Positions 9,153 to 17,610 of a stretch of DNA of 54,889 nucleotides are shown here, piece by piece (positions within the stretch are counted from its first letter, which is position 1; each line of letters starts with the position of its first letter). The DNA is from Thermomicrobiaceae bacterium. GTDB lineage: Bacteria > Chloroflexota > Chloroflexia > Thermomicrobiales > Thermomicrobiaceae. Location: the NCBI GenBank assembly GCA_014874455.1, contig JADBJL010000022.1, positions 1 through 54,889 on the forward strand, given 5' to 3'. A model generated the notes under the pieces. The model ran no database searches and was not told the DNA's origin. It worked only from the letters and a program-made list of their open reading frames with translations. The translations under genes and the position numbers were made by a program.

Positions 9153-10139
9153 TTAGGGAGCAGCGCCGCTCCGCACGGCGTCGACCACGGCACGGACGTT
9201 GGCCTCCGGCGTCGCAACGGGGATGACGCAGCCGGGCGCGACCATCAGCCGGCGGCCGCCGAGCTGCGCCACGGCGTCGCGCGCCTGGGCTGCGGCCTCC
9301 GCTGGCGCCATCGTCGCGATCGCGCGCTCGTCGATGCCCCCCACGACGCAGCGACCGCTCAGCCGCTGGCCTTCGGCCAGCGAGGGCCAGGTACGCCGGT
9401 CGTGCCAGTTGAGGGCATGAACCGGGTAGCGCGCGAGCTCCTCGAACATGATGCCCTGGCCGTGGATATGCAGTAGGGTGAAGCGCGAGCCGGCCACGGC
9501 TTCCAGCACCCGGAGGTCGTACAGCACGCCGAAGGCGCGGTACTCCTCGAGGGTCAAGAGCTCGGTCGTGGCGCACTGGGTGGCGAAGAAGAGGCCGGCT
9601 GCGCCGCGCTCCAGGCTGGCCCGGGCCACGGCCTGGGTCACCTCGGTGATGACAGCCAGGCCCTGGTGAACCAGATCCGGGCGCTCGCGCAGGTGGTCGA
9701 TCACCCGGCCAGCCGAGAGCTTCATCGCCACGGTCAGCGGGCTGAAGACCGTCTGGAGCACCGGCACCTCGCCGCGCAACGCCTCATTGACCAGCCGAGC
9801 GGCCTCCACCACCTCGCGGTTCATGCCGCGGTCGACCGGCACCGGCGCGAGCCGCGCCCAGTCTTCCGGCGAGGTAACCGGGTAGCGGATGGTCTCGCGG
9901 GTACCGCCCGGGCTGCCGCGGTAGACGCTCTCGGCGCCCCAGTCGATGGTGGGGTAGTCGCCCGGCGGCATCAGCTTGACGAAGTCGAAGTCGAACGCCC
10001 GCTCCCACTCCAGCGTGACCGCGGCCAGATCTTCAGCAGTCTGGTCTCGCTCGGGGAAGTGCCGCCAGAGGCTGACCGGCGGGACATCGACCTCGGCGCC
10101 GAGCAGCGCCGCCTCGATCCGTTCCCAGTGGCTCAGCAT
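9153..10139 (-). CDS. Uroporphyrinogen decarboxylase (URO-D) family protein
   Basis: 328 residues from ATG 10139, which has AGGAG about six bases upstream; the longer upstream frame looks non-coding. The pattern is that of the URO-D/CMP superfamily: FDFDFVKLMPPGDYPTIDWG near the N-terminus, ERPDLVHQGLAVITE in the middle, LLHIHGQGIMFEELARYPVHALNWHDR, and the C-terminal RLMVAPGCVIPVATPEANVRAVVDAV. Many such genes outside the haem cluster are methyltransferases acting on corrinoid-bound methyl groups or other non-HemE functions. There is no haem gene nearby, so I would not call this HemE. It is single and convergent with the decarboxylase gene. Confidence 0.85.
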   Translation of the reverse strand: MLSHWERIEAALLGAEVDVPPVSLWRHFPERDQTAEDLAAVTLEWERAFDFDFVKLMPPGDYPTIDWGAESVYRGSPGGTRETIRYPVTSPEDWARLAPVPVDRGMNREVVEAARLVNEALRGEVPVLQTVFSPLTVAMKLSAGRVIDHLRERPDLVHQGLAVITEVTQAVARASLERGAAGLFFATQCATTELLTLEEYRAFGVLYDLRVLEAVAGSRFTLLHIHGQGIMFEELARYPVHALNWHDRRTWPSLAEGQRLSGRCVVGGIDERAIATMAPAEAAAQARDAVAQLGGRRLMVAPGCVIPVATPEANVRAVVDAVRSGAAP

Positions 10140-10414
10140 ACGACTCTCCTCTCGACTGCACCGCGGCTCACCCGGCTGCGCCCGGGTTCGCGGGAGCGTT
10201 CTACCACACCGGGAAGGCATCCTACAGGCGATCGGGCACGTAGCGCCTGCCCGAAGAGATCGCGCCCGACATGGCAGTGCCTGCCGGCATGCCACTTACC
10301 GCTTTGCCCCGCCAAGCTCGTGCCGAGGAGCGGGTCTGGGACCGCAAGCCGACCACGATCGACCGGCGAGTGAGCAGGAGCGACAGGTGGAGCCTTCAGG
10401 AGGGACAGGGCATC

Positions 10415-11530
10415 TCAACTCGACTCGGCGGGGCCATCGAGCGCTGGGGATTGCGCTGGCAGCGCGGCTGGCTGCTCCGTCTCCTCGAGCATCGTCACGC
10501 TCTGGAGCCGGGCGAGCGCCCCTCGGGCAGCGCCGACGTGTCGCTGGAGGTCGCTCTGCCCGTTCTGGAGCATCGTGAGCGCGCGGGAGACCCGGCCGTT
10601 CAGCTCGGCCTCCATGTCGGCCAGTGCCTTCTCCAAAGCCTGGAACAGCGGGCTGAGCCGGGCAGGGTCGAGCTCGCTGCGCGGGGCGAAGCGGATGGCG
10701 AGCTGGAGCAGCGTGAGCAGGTAGGGCACGGCCATGCTGTAGGAGATCACGACGACGCCCTGGCGCAGCGCGTAGGCATGCGCCCGCTGCGTGTTCCGGT
10801 AGGCCGCCTCCGGTACGGCCGCCACGCCGATTCCCAGCGTCAGCTCGGGGTCGAGGTACTTCGCCACCTCGTCGACCTTCTTCTGCAGCGCCTTGTCGAT
10901 CTCCTGCACGAGCCGGTCACGCTGGGCGGGATCTTTACACGAGGCCAGTTCCTCCAGCTCGCTCGCCGCCACCCATTTCGAGTCCACTGGCACGTACTTC
11001 CCATTGGGGAGACGGAAAGCGAGCTCTACCGTTCGGCCATTGATCGAACAGTTGAAGACCTTGAAGTCAGCCGGCAGGTGCTCGACCAGCGCCTGGAGGA
11101 TGCGCTCACCGGCCGCGCCGCGGAGGTGCGCCCCGGCGATGACAGCTTCGAGGCGCGCCAGCACCTCAGCCATCCGCTGCCGGTCGTGCAAGGCGTGCTG
11201 GCTATCGCTATCGAGCTTTACCAACAGCTCGCGCGTGGCTCCGAGCGCCTGGCTCAGGTGCTGGAGCGAGCTGGCCAGCTCCTGGCCGCGCTGCTCAGTA
11301 TGTCCAAGCCCGCTCTCCAGCTTGACGATGCCCTGATGGACGAGGCCGAGGTCGCTCGCCACCCGGCGTTGCTCGGCCTGGAGCTGGGCGATCGCGTCGC
11401 GGAGCTGCTGGAGTTCTTGAGCTGGCACCGCGCCGTCCGACCGCCTCAATCCCAGGACGAGGACGAGAACCGCGATGGCCAGGGCACCCAGGCCCACGAC
11501 GAGCACGAGGACAGAGAGCGCGGAGTCCAT
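10415..11530 (-). CDS. rmuC: RmuC-family DNA recombination protein
   Basis: 371 residues from ATG 11530, preceded by AGAGGGGGATCG. A single N-terminal membrane helix (ALSVLVLVVGLGALAIAVLV) is followed by a long coiled-coil rich in Glu, Gln and Leu (about 35-140). The conserved RmuC domain then begins with AGERILQALVEHLP and includes GKYVPVDSKW, EVAKYLDPELTLGIGVAAVPEAAY and a C-terminal helical part. RmuC limits inversions at short inverted repeats in E. coli and is predicted to be a membrane-anchored nuclease-fold protein. It is not in an obvious operon; the exporter gene cluster starts to its right on the same strand with a gap of about 115 bases. Confidence 0.9.
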   Translation of the reverse strand: MDSALSVLVLVVGLGALAIAVLVLVLGLRRSDGAVPAQELQQLRDAIAQLQAEQRRVASDLGLVHQGIVKLESGLGHTEQRGQELASSLQHLSQALGATRELLVKLDSDSQHALHDRQRMAEVLARLEAVIAGAHLRGAAGERILQALVEHLPADFKVFNCSINGRTVELAFRLPNGKYVPVDSKWVAASELEELASCKDPAQRDRLVQEIDKALQKKVDEVAKYLDPELTLGIGVAAVPEAAYRNTQRAHAYALRQGVVVISYSMAVPYLLTLLQLAIRFAPRSELDPARLSPLFQALEKALADMEAELNGRVSRALTMLQNGQSDLQRHVGAARGALARLQSVTMLEETEQPAALPAQSPALDGPAESS

Positions 11531-11646
11531 CGATCCCCCTCTGCACGACGAACCCGCGATGTTGCGCGCACCCCTAGCATACCCGCTCGTGTTGCACTCG
11601 TGAAGCAGGCCGATGGTACCGATCTCGCCACTCACGCCGCGCGAGC

Positions 11647-12462
11647 TCAGTACAGATCCAGCTCGCCGCGGCGGCGGATCAGGCGGTCGATCCAGGCGAA
11701 GACGGCCGCGCCGAGCAGCGGGCAGATCAGCGCGAACAGGCCCAGTGGCAGGAGCGAGGGGGCGAGCTCGGCCAGCGTGGCGCGGTGGAGGGCTGCGGCT
11801 GCCAGTGCCTCCATACCGTAGCCGATCGGCAGCGCCCGGGCCAGCAGGCGCAGCGGGCCGGGAAGCACGGCGACCGGATAGTAGATGCCTCCCAGCAGCA
11901 TGACCACGGGGAAAACCAGGTTGGAGAGGTGGTTGGCCTTCTTAATCAGCAGGCCGAGCCCGCTGAGCGCGACGCCCAGCCCGCCCACCGAGAGCAGGTA
12001 GAGCGGCAGGGCCACGGCCAGCGAGAGCGGGTTCGGGTCGAAGCGGACGTCGAAGAGGAGCACGCCGGCCAGCCCGACGGTCAGCGCCCCGGCCACGACC
12101 TCGGTCATACCGGCAGCGGCGAAGCCGAGCAGCCAGCTCAGCCGCGAGCAGGGCGCCAGGAAGAGCGCCGGCAGCGTGCCACGCATCCGCTCGCGGTCGA
12201 GCACTTCGCCGACCCAGAACAGGCTGATCCAGAGCGCGGAGTTCGCGATCAGAGCGACAGCGACGTAGGGGAGCAGGTCACGGCGCCCGCCGACGTAGAT
12301 GAGCCCGGCGATGGCGAGGTCGAAGGCCGGTCGGATGGCCCAGATCAGCAGGTAGCCGCCCCTGGCGATGAAGTCGAGCCGCTCCCTGAGCATCACCAGC
12401 CAGGAGGCGCGGAGGGCTGCCAGCTCGTAGGCGATTCCGCTTGTCCAGCTTGCCGGTTTCAT
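11647..12462 (-). CDS. ABC-2 type exporter permease
   Basis: 271 residues from ATG 12462; the upstream frame extension has no coding character. Six membrane helices are visible, with ABC-2 features such as LRASWLVMLRERLDFIARGGYLLIWAIRPAFDLAIAGLIY, WVGEVLDRERMRGTLPALFLAP (cytosolic coupling region) and SNLVFPVVMLLGGIYYPVAVLP. It is the last gene of the DUF2089-DUF4097-ABC operon and is paralogous in layout to the permease at 12817-13656. With the ATPase encoded upstream, the two permeases probably form a heterodimeric exporter for an unknown, perhaps lipid or peptide, substrate. Confidence 0.85.
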   Translation of the reverse strand: MKPASWTSGIAYELAALRASWLVMLRERLDFIARGGYLLIWAIRPAFDLAIAGLIYVGGRRDLLPYVAVALIANSALWISLFWVGEVLDRERMRGTLPALFLAPCSRLSWLLGFAAAGMTEVVAGALTVGLAGVLLFDVRFDPNPLSLAVALPLYLLSVGGLGVALSGLGLLIKKANHLSNLVFPVVMLLGGIYYPVAVLPGPLRLLARALPIGYGMEALAAAALHRATLAELAPSLLPLGLFALICPLLGAAVFAWIDRLIRRRGELDLY

Positions 12463-12517
12463 CGCTCTGTCCAATTCTCGCAGGACGCGGCACTCAGCCT
12501 GCTCGCCCGGCGCCGGC

Positions 12518-12730
12518 TCACCTGGCCGGTATCGGCTCGCGGGCTGGGGGCAGCCCGGCGACCCGCGCCCCCAGCCGCATGAGGGCGTGTCCCAGCTCCC
12601 AGCGCACCCGCCCCGGCCGGCGCGGCTGCAGTACAGCCTCACCGGCCCGCCGCTCCCGGGCAGCCCGCTCGAGGAGTTCGTTCCGGCGATCGTCCACCAT
12701 CAACTCGGAGATCAACGGGTTCAGCGTCAT
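12518..12730 (-). CDS. 70-residue small basic protein inside the ABC exporter operon
   Basis: 70 residues from ATG 12730, with GAGAGGTGG about eight bases upstream. The chain begins MTLNPLISELMVDDRRNELL and continues as a charged amphipathic helix rich in Arg and Glu, then a basic tail (RPGRVRWELGHALMRLGARVAG). It has no membrane helix or signal peptide. It lies between the two permease genes on the same strand, with short gaps (55 and 86 bases), so it is probably cotranscribed. I recall similar 60-80 residue proteins with this helical start in GC-rich Gram-positive-type genomes, but I cannot name a family. Function unknown; a small regulatory or accessory subunit is possible. Confidence 0.6.
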   Translation of the reverse strand: MTLNPLISELMVDDRRNELLERAARERRAGEAVLQPRRPGRVRWELGHALMRLGARVAGLPPAREPIPAR

Positions 12731-12816
12731 CGCACACCACCTCTCTGCGCCGCACGAGCAGCGCTTTCGTTCCTGTCGCCAAAGCGGACGGACAAGGGCG
12801 CCTCCTTTGCGCCAGC

Positions 12817-13656
12817 TCACTCCAGCCCCAACTCGTCGCCGCGCTTGGCCGCCCGCTCCACCAGCCGCAGCCCGGCGAACCCGGCGACGAGCAGCACCGC
12901 CGAGAGCGCGGCGAGCTCGAGCAGCAGCGGGGCGACGGCGTCGAGGCCGGCGCCAGCCAGCAGGGTCAGGCGCAGGGCGTCCATCCCGGCGCTGAGGGGA
13001 AAGACGGCGGCGAACCGGTCGAGGGGCGCCGGCAGCGCGGACACCGGCACGACCATGCCGCCGAGCAGGTAGATCGGGCTCTGGAGAAAGTTGGCCAGCA
13101 GGTTGGCCCGGCGCGAGAGGACGAAGACCCCGGCGAGCGCGTAGCCGAGCGCCAGCGTGCTCCCCAACAGGCCGATCGCGGCGAGCAGCACTGCCAGCGG
13201 GTCGCGCACGGCCAGCTCCACGCCGAATGCCCAGGCCAGTAGCCCGGTCACCCCGACGCTCGGCAGCACCCAGACGGCCCAGTCGCCGAGCCCGTAGCCG
13301 AGGACGACCGCCGACCGGCCAGCAGGGGTGAGCAGGAGCGCGAGCAGCGTCCCCTCCTGCCGCTCGTGCTCGATCGCGTAGCCGCTGGCCCAGAGGTTGG
13401 ACGACCAGAGCAGGATGCCGATCGTCCCGACCAGCAGATAGCCCTCGACGTCCACGCCAGCGACGGCGCTCCGGCCGGCGGCCCGGTAGGCGATGAGCAG
13501 CGTCAGGTAGTAGAGCGCCGGGAAGACCGGGCCACGGACGATGTGGATGGTGTAGGCCGCGCGGCGCCGGGCCTCGATCACCGCAGTGGCCCAGACGACA
13601 GCCAGGAAGCCGGCCAGCGGCGAACTCGGCGGTGCGGCTCCCGCGATCAGACGCAT
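12817..13656 (-). CDS. ABC-2 type exporter permease
   Basis: 279 residues from ATG 13656. Its start overlaps the end of the ATPase gene by ten bases, indicating translational coupling. Six helices and ABC-2 signatures are seen: VWATAVIEARRRAAYTIHIVRGPVFPALYYLTLLIAYR, LWASGYAIEHERQEGTLLALLLTPAGR (coupling helix region with ERQEGTL) and LANFLQSPIYLLGGMVVPVSALP. The much longer open frame that runs upstream in the same phase crosses the ATPase gene and is an artefact of high GC. This is the first of two permeases partnered with the adjacent ATPase. Confidence 0.85.
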   Translation of the reverse strand: MRLIAGAAPPSSPLAGFLAVVWATAVIEARRRAAYTIHIVRGPVFPALYYLTLLIAYRAAGRSAVAGVDVEGYLLVGTIGILLWSSNLWASGYAIEHERQEGTLLALLLTPAGRSAVVLGYGLGDWAVWVLPSVGVTGLLAWAFGVELAVRDPLAVLLAAIGLLGSTLALGYALAGVFVLSRRANLLANFLQSPIYLLGGMVVPVSALPAPLDRFAAVFPLSAGMDALRLTLLAGAGLDAVAPLLLELAALSAVLLVAGFAGLRLVERAAKRGDELGLE

Positions 13657-14633
13657 GCGACCGCTCCGCTCGTCAGGGCCAGGAAGGCGTCCTCGAGCGT
13701 CGGCTCGAGCGCCTCGATGACCTCGATCCGTCCTCCCTGCCGGTGGACGAGGCGCACGGCCTCGTCGATGGCCTGCGCCCGGTCGTGGCACTGGAGCACC
13801 AGCTCGGCCTGGCCGTCGCGGCTCGCCGGAAGCTCGACCGAGCGCACCGCCGGGCAGGCCCCCAGCATGGCGGCCAGCATCGGCGCCGGTAGGCCGCTGA
13901 CCCGCAGCCGCAGCCGCTGGTCGGTGTCCACCCGGCGCTTGATGCCGGAGGGCGTGTCCTCCAGCACGATGCGGCCGTGGTCGATGATGGCGATCCGATC
14001 GCACAGCTCGTCCGCCTCGTGGAGGTAGTGCGTCGTGAGCAGCACTGTGTGCTCGGGCGCCAGGGCCTTGATCGTGCGCCGGAGACTGACGGCGGCCGCC
14101 GGGTCGAGGCCGATGGTGGGCTCGTCGAGGAAGATTACCGGCGGGTCGTGGAGCAGGGCCTTGGCCAGGTGCAGCCGCTGCTTCATCCCGCGGGAGAAGC
14201 CCTCCACCCGATCGCCGGCCCGGTCGGCCAGGCCGACCAGCTCGAGCAGCTCCTCGACCCGGCGCAGCAATCGCTCGCGGGGCAGGCCGTAGAGCCGGCC
14301 GAAGTAGAGCAGGTTGTCGCGCGCCGAGACCTTGCCGTAGAGGCCGCGGTCGCCCCCGAGCACCACGCCCAGTCGGCGCCGCACCTCGCGCTCCTGGCGC
14401 ACCACATCGAAGCCGGCCACGCTCGCCCGGCCACCGGTAGGGATAAGCAGCGTCGAGAGCATCTTGATCGTGGTCGTCTTCCCCGCGCCGTTGTGGCCGA
14501 GGAGGCCGTAGATCGTGCCGGCCTCGACGGCGAAGGTGACGTCGTCGACGGCGACGATCTCCGGGCCGCGGCGCCGTAGCCAACCGCGGCGCTGGAACGT
14601 GCGCCGGAGATGCTCGGCCTCGATGGCGTACAT
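13647..14633 (-). CDS. ABC transporter ATP-binding protein (drug/lipid exporter type)
   Basis: 328 residues from ATG 14633, with GGGAGGGAGGGTGCC upstream. Walker A is GLLGHNGAGKTTTIKML, the signature loop is FSRGMKQRLHLAKALL, Walker B is PVIFLDEPTIGLDP, and the switch histidine is in LLTTHYLHEADELCD. A C-terminal domain of about 100 residues (from DTPSGIKRRVDTDQRL) matches the extension of DrrA/CcmA-like exporter ATPases. It energises the two ABC-2 permeases encoded immediately downstream at the inner membrane. The linked DUF2089 and DUF4097 genes suggest the exporter responds to an envelope or autoregulatory signal (inference). Confidence 0.93.
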   Translation of the reverse strand: MYAIEAEHLRRTFQRRGWLRRRGPEIVAVDDVTFAVEAGTIYGLLGHNGAGKTTTIKMLSTLLIPTGGRASVAGFDVVRQEREVRRRLGVVLGGDRGLYGKVSARDNLLYFGRLYGLPRERLLRRVEELLELVGLADRAGDRVEGFSRGMKQRLHLAKALLHDPPVIFLDEPTIGLDPAAAVSLRRTIKALAPEHTVLLTTHYLHEADELCDRIAIIDHGRIVLEDTPSGIKRRVDTDQRLRLRVSGLPAPMLAAMLGACPAVRSVELPASRDGQAELVLQCHDRAQAIDEAVRLVHRQGGRIEVIEALEPTLEDAFLALTSGAVACV

Positions 14634-14665
14634 GGCACCCTCCCTCCCGGCCACCCTCGCTCGCC

Positions 14666-15928
14666 TCAGCGCAGCAGCCGGTCGAGCAGGAACTGGGCCT
14701 CCTCGACGGTGATCTGCCCCTGGGCCAGCGCCTCGAGGATGGCGCGCGCCTCGTCGTCAGCGGTCGTGGTGGCCTCCCCGCGCACCGGCGCGGGCTCGCC
14801 GCCACCTGCCTCGGGCGGCGGAGCCGGTGGCGGTGCGGGCCGCGCGGCCACCGGTGCCGGGCGTTCGAGCCAGTCCAGGCGGACGTCGCCCTGGTTGGAG
14901 CGGACGATCACCTCGGCCCGCTGCCCGGAGCCCTCCCCCACGCTGCCGACCAGCCGCCGGCCGAAGGCGCTGCGCGGCCCGCGCTGGCCGACCACCACCA
15001 GCGGGATTGTCGACTCGACGTCGCCGCGGGTGGTGACCTCGATCCGGGCCGGAAGGCTGCGCGGGAGCGCCACCGAGATGTCGCCGCTGCCCGTCGCGTA
15101 CTCGTGCCGGCCGATGCCGAGCCAGGCCTGGGAGGAGATATCGCCGGAACCGGCCTTGATCGTCGTCTCCGCGACCGAACTCTCGCGCACGCTCACCTGG
15201 CCGCTGCCAGCTTTGACCGAGAGCGAGGGGCAGTCGCAGGCGACGACCTGCACGTCGCCGGAGCCGACGATGACCGCGAGCGGGCCTTGACCCTCGCGGA
15301 CGGTTACGTCCCCGCTGCCGGTCTTGACTGTGACCGGGCCGGTGACGCCACGCAGGGAGACCTCGCCGGAACCCGCGGCCAGCTCGACCTCGCCGGAAAA
15401 GCCCTCGACCACCACGTCGCCACTACCGGTGGCGCCGGTAAGCTGGCCCTCTCCCCCCTGGACGACCAGATCCCCGTCATCCAGGCTGGCTTTGACCCGG
15501 CCCCGCGGCCCGTCGAGCAACAGCGCGCCGCGGCGCACCGCGGCGACCAGCTCCGGGAGCGAGCGAGGCAGCGTCAGCGCCAGCGGGTAGAGGCCAGGTA
15601 CAGCCGGCGCCTTCCTCTTGCGGCCGAGCCCTAAGCCCTCGAGTTCGATGCCCTGTGGGCCGATCGAGATCCCGCCGCGATCGCCCAGCCGGACAACGAT
15701 CCCCTGCTCGCTGACCTGCACCCGGCTACCGCCCCCGCTAGCGGGGCCGGCTGCGCCGATATAGACCTGGTCGCCGGCCGGCTCGACCGAGAGCTCGAGC
15801 TCGGGGTCGTGCTCGATCGAGATCGTGTCGGTCTCGGCCCAGCGGACGGCGACGCGAGCCTGCTCGGCCTCGAGCTCGACCAGCCGCACGCCGGCCGCCG
15901 GGATTTCACGACGCTGGCGCGTCTTCAC
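14666..15928 (-). CDS. DUF4097-type beta-repeat protein with SHOCT-like tail
   Basis: 420 residues from GTG 15928, with GGAGG six to seven bases upstream; it overlaps the DUF2089 gene by 23 bases. Residues about 140-330 consist of repeated short beta-strand units with the recurring element GSGDV/GSGEV/GSGQV (for example ATGSGDVVVEG, AAGSGEVSLRG, KTGSGDVTVRE, VGSGDVQVV). This is the DUF4097 beta-helix pattern. The tail is low-complexity Pro/Ala followed by an amphipathic segment (ILEALAQGQITVEEAQFLLDRLL) like the SHOCT motif found in DUF2089 partners. No signal peptide is seen, so it may be cytosolic. Position between a regulator and an exporter suggests a sensory or adaptor role. Confidence 0.8.
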   Translation of the reverse strand: MKTRQRREIPAAGVRLVELEAEQARVAVRWAETDTISIEHDPELELSVEPAGDQVYIGAAGPASGGGSRVQVSEQGIVVRLGDRGGISIGPQGIELEGLGLGRKRKAPAVPGLYPLALTLPRSLPELVAAVRRGALLLDGPRGRVKASLDDGDLVVQGGEGQLTGATGSGDVVVEGFSGEVELAAGSGEVSLRGVTGPVTVKTGSGDVTVREGQGPLAVIVGSGDVQVVACDCPSLSVKAGSGQVSVRESSVAETTIKAGSGDISSQAWLGIGRHEYATGSGDISVALPRSLPARIEVTTRGDVESTIPLVVVGQRGPRSAFGRRLVGSVGEGSGQRAEVIVRSNQGDVRLDWLERPAPVAARPAPPPAPPPEAGGGEPAPVRGEATTTADDEARAILEALAQGQITVEEAQFLLDRLLR

Positions 15929-16331
15929 CAGATGCCTCCTCTCCTGCCGATGCCGCCGACCGCTCGGGCGAGCGGCGCAGGAGCGCCAGCGCCTCGGCCG
16001 GGCTCAGCTCGCCGCGCGCGACGCGCTCGAGGATCTCGGAGCGGGTGGCCTGAGGGCGTTGTGCCGGCTCCGGCTCCTCCAGCGCGGCGATGACCTCTTC
16101 CAGCTTGGCGCGTACCGTCGGGTAGGACACCCCTAGCACGCGCTCGACCTCGCTCAGGTTGCCCCGGCTGCGGACGAAGAGCGCGAGGAAGGCCTGCTGG
16201 TCAGGGCTCAGCCGGCTGAAGGGACTGGCCGACCAGCGCCCGCGCACGACGGTGGCGCAGGCAGGACAGGCGAGCTCGCGGATCTCCAGGCTCTGGCCGC
16301 AGGTCGGGCACTGCTGTGGCGCGCGGTACAT
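15906..16331 (-). CDS. DUF2089-family zinc-ribbon/HTH regulator
   Basis: 141 residues. The N-terminus has two CxxC pairs (CPTCGQSLEIRELACPACATVV), a zinc ribbon. A helix-turn-helix follows: FSRLSPDQQAFLALFVRSRG, then NLSEVERVLGVSYPTVRAKLEEVIAAL. The C-terminal RSEILERVARGELSPAEALALLRR is a SHOCT-like segment mirrored at the end of the downstream protein. ATG 16331 has CCTCCTT on the plus strand (AAGGAGG in the mRNA) six bases upstream, and a near-consensus promoter lies 20-50 bases upstream. As the first gene it probably autoregulates the operon encoding the DUF4097 protein and ABC exporter. Confidence 0.88.
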   Translation of the reverse strand: MYRAPQQCPTCGQSLEIRELACPACATVVRGRWSASPFSRLSPDQQAFLALFVRSRGNLSEVERVLGVSYPTVRAKLEEVIAALEEPEPAQRPQATRSEILERVARGELSPAEALALLRRSPERSAASAGEEASGEDAPAS

Positions 16332-16351
16332 CGGCTACCTCCTTGCACACC

Positions 16352-16380
16352 AGCATAGCGCCATTGCGAACCGATGTCAA
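16352..16380 (-). promoter_or_regulatory. Near-consensus sigma-70 promoter of the DUF2089-exporter operon
   Basis: On the minus strand, TTGACA (16375-16380) and TATGCT (16352-16357) are separated by exactly 17 bases. The start codon at 16331 is 20 bases downstream of the -10, leaving a very short leader with AAGGAGG at 16338-16344. The flanking sequence 16381-16410 is unusually AT-rich for this genome and may hold an operator or UP element. Confidence 0.8.
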
Positions 16381-16576
16381 GTGATAAATCAAAAATGGTC
16401 ATTAATCCTGCAGGGGCGGTGACTTTTCGGATGTACGCCTCACCATGCCTCGGCAGCGTCGTGAGCGGCCGCAGGGCCGGCCGTGGCGGCCAGCAGCGGG
16501 CTGCGCTACGCTGGTACGGCCGCGCGGCCGGCAGCCAGGTCAGCGGCAACGCGGGCATCGACTGGGAGCGCAGGGC

Positions 16577-17233
16577 ATGGCGACCACCAGAGCGGTCTTG
16601 TTCGACCTCGACGGCGTGCTGATCGACAGCGAGCCGGCCCACTTCGCGGCGACGCGCGCCGCGCTGGAAGACCTGGGCCTGGACACGCTCGACGAGGCGG
16701 ACTACGCGCGGTGGATGCTCGGCCGGCCCGACCACCGCGCGCTGGCCGACTACCTGGCCGCCCGCGGGCTGCCGGCGGATCTCCTGCCCACGCTGCTGGA
16801 GCGCAAAGCGGCCCGCTACGCCGAGCGGTTCGCGGTCGAAGTGCGCCCGCTCGACGACGGGGTCGAGACGCTGCGGGCAGCGCACGCCGCCGGCCTGCCG
16901 CTCGGGATCGTCTCGGGCGCGCTGGCCGCGGAGATCGGCTGGGCGATCGAGCGGCTGGGGATCGCCGACCTCGTCGCCGTGGTGGTCAGCGGCGACGAGG
17001 TCGCCTGCGGCAAGCCGGATCCGGAGCCCTACCTGCTGGCGGCCCGCCGGCTGGGCCTGGAGCCGGAACTGTGCGTCGCCGTCGAGGACGCGCCGGCCGG
17101 CGTGAGCGCCGCCAGGGCAGCCGGGATGCGCTGCCTGGCCGTCGACCGCCAGGGGTGGGGAGAGCGGCTTGCGGCGGCCGACCTGGTGGTTGCCCGGCTG
17201 AGCTGGGAGGCGCTGCGCCAGCTGCTCGGGTAA
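16577..17233 (+). CDS. HAD-superfamily hydrolase, beta-phosphoglucomutase-like
   Basis: 218 residues from ATG 16577 (GGGAGCGCAGGGC upstream; the longer frame to 16445 looks non-coding). HAD motifs: motif I FDLDGVLIDSEP with nucleophile and acid Asp residues, a helical cap (about 18-80), motif II VSGALAAEI, motif III lysine in GDEVACGKPDPEPYLLAA, and motif IV VEDAPAGVSAARAAGM. This is the HAD subfamily IA variant 3 pattern of beta-phosphoglucomutases and small sugar phosphate phosphatases. The substrate cannot be read from sequence. It is divergent from the DUF2089 operon and convergent with the pterin dehydratase gene. Confidence 0.88.
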   Translation: MATTRAVLFDLDGVLIDSEPAHFAATRAALEDLGLDTLDEADYARWMLGRPDHRALADYLAARGLPADLLPTLLERKAARYAERFAVEVRPLDDGVETLRAAHAAGLPLGIVSGALAAEIGWAIERLGIADLVAVVVSGDEVACGKPDPEPYLLAARRLGLEPELCVAVEDAPAGVSAARAAGMRCLAVDRQGWGERLAAADLVVARLSWEALRQLLG

Positions 17234-17304
17234 TGGCCGCGAACCACACCCTGACAGCGGCGGCCTTCTGCTCGCTCGACCTCAGCGCCAGCCGGCACGG
17301 GCCC

Positions 17305-17610
17305 TTACACCTCTGTCGGGCCGCCGCGCGGGCGCTCGCCTGACTCGACCTGGCGCGCGAACTCGATGTCCTTCTCGGTGATGCCACCCTCGTCGTGCGT
17401 CGTCAGGCCGAGCTTGACCCGGTTGTAGTTGATGACGATCTCGGGGTGGTGACGAAGCCGGCGGGCCAGGTCGGCCACCTCGTTCACGAACGCCATCGCC
17501 TCCCGAAACGTCTTGAAGCGGAACTCCTTGACGAGCGTCTCTCCCTCCCGGCGCCAGCCGAAGAGTTCGGCCAGCGCCGCCTCGACCTGCTCCGGCGAGA
17601 GCTTGGCCAT
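17305..17610 (-). CDS. Pterin-4-alpha-carbinolamine dehydratase
   Basis: 101 residues from ATG 17610, with AGAAGGGGG just upstream. The family motif is present as RRLRHHPEIVINYNRVKLGLTTHDEGGITEKDIEFA, including the paired histidines and the H-P-x-x-x-x-x-Y/W arrangement of the active site, and the N-terminal FGWRREGETLVKEFRFKTF strands. The enzyme dehydrates 4a-hydroxytetrahydropterin to regenerate quinonoid dihydropterin after aromatic amino acid hydroxylation; other bacterial members are involved in molybdopterin or folate chemistry. No hydroxylase is seen nearby. Length matches the family (about 100 residues). Confidence 0.93.
   Translation of the reverse strand: MAKLSPEQVEAALAELFGWRREGETLVKEFRFKTFREAMAFVNEVADLARRLRHHPEIVINYNRVKLGLTTHDEGGITEKDIEFARQVESGERPRGGPTEV

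Noticed and set aside
13657-14805. N-terminal extension of the permease frame across the ATPase gene
   Set aside because: The extension overlaps the ATPase gene completely and lacks sensible composition. A start at 13656 with a ten-base overlap fits a coupled operon.
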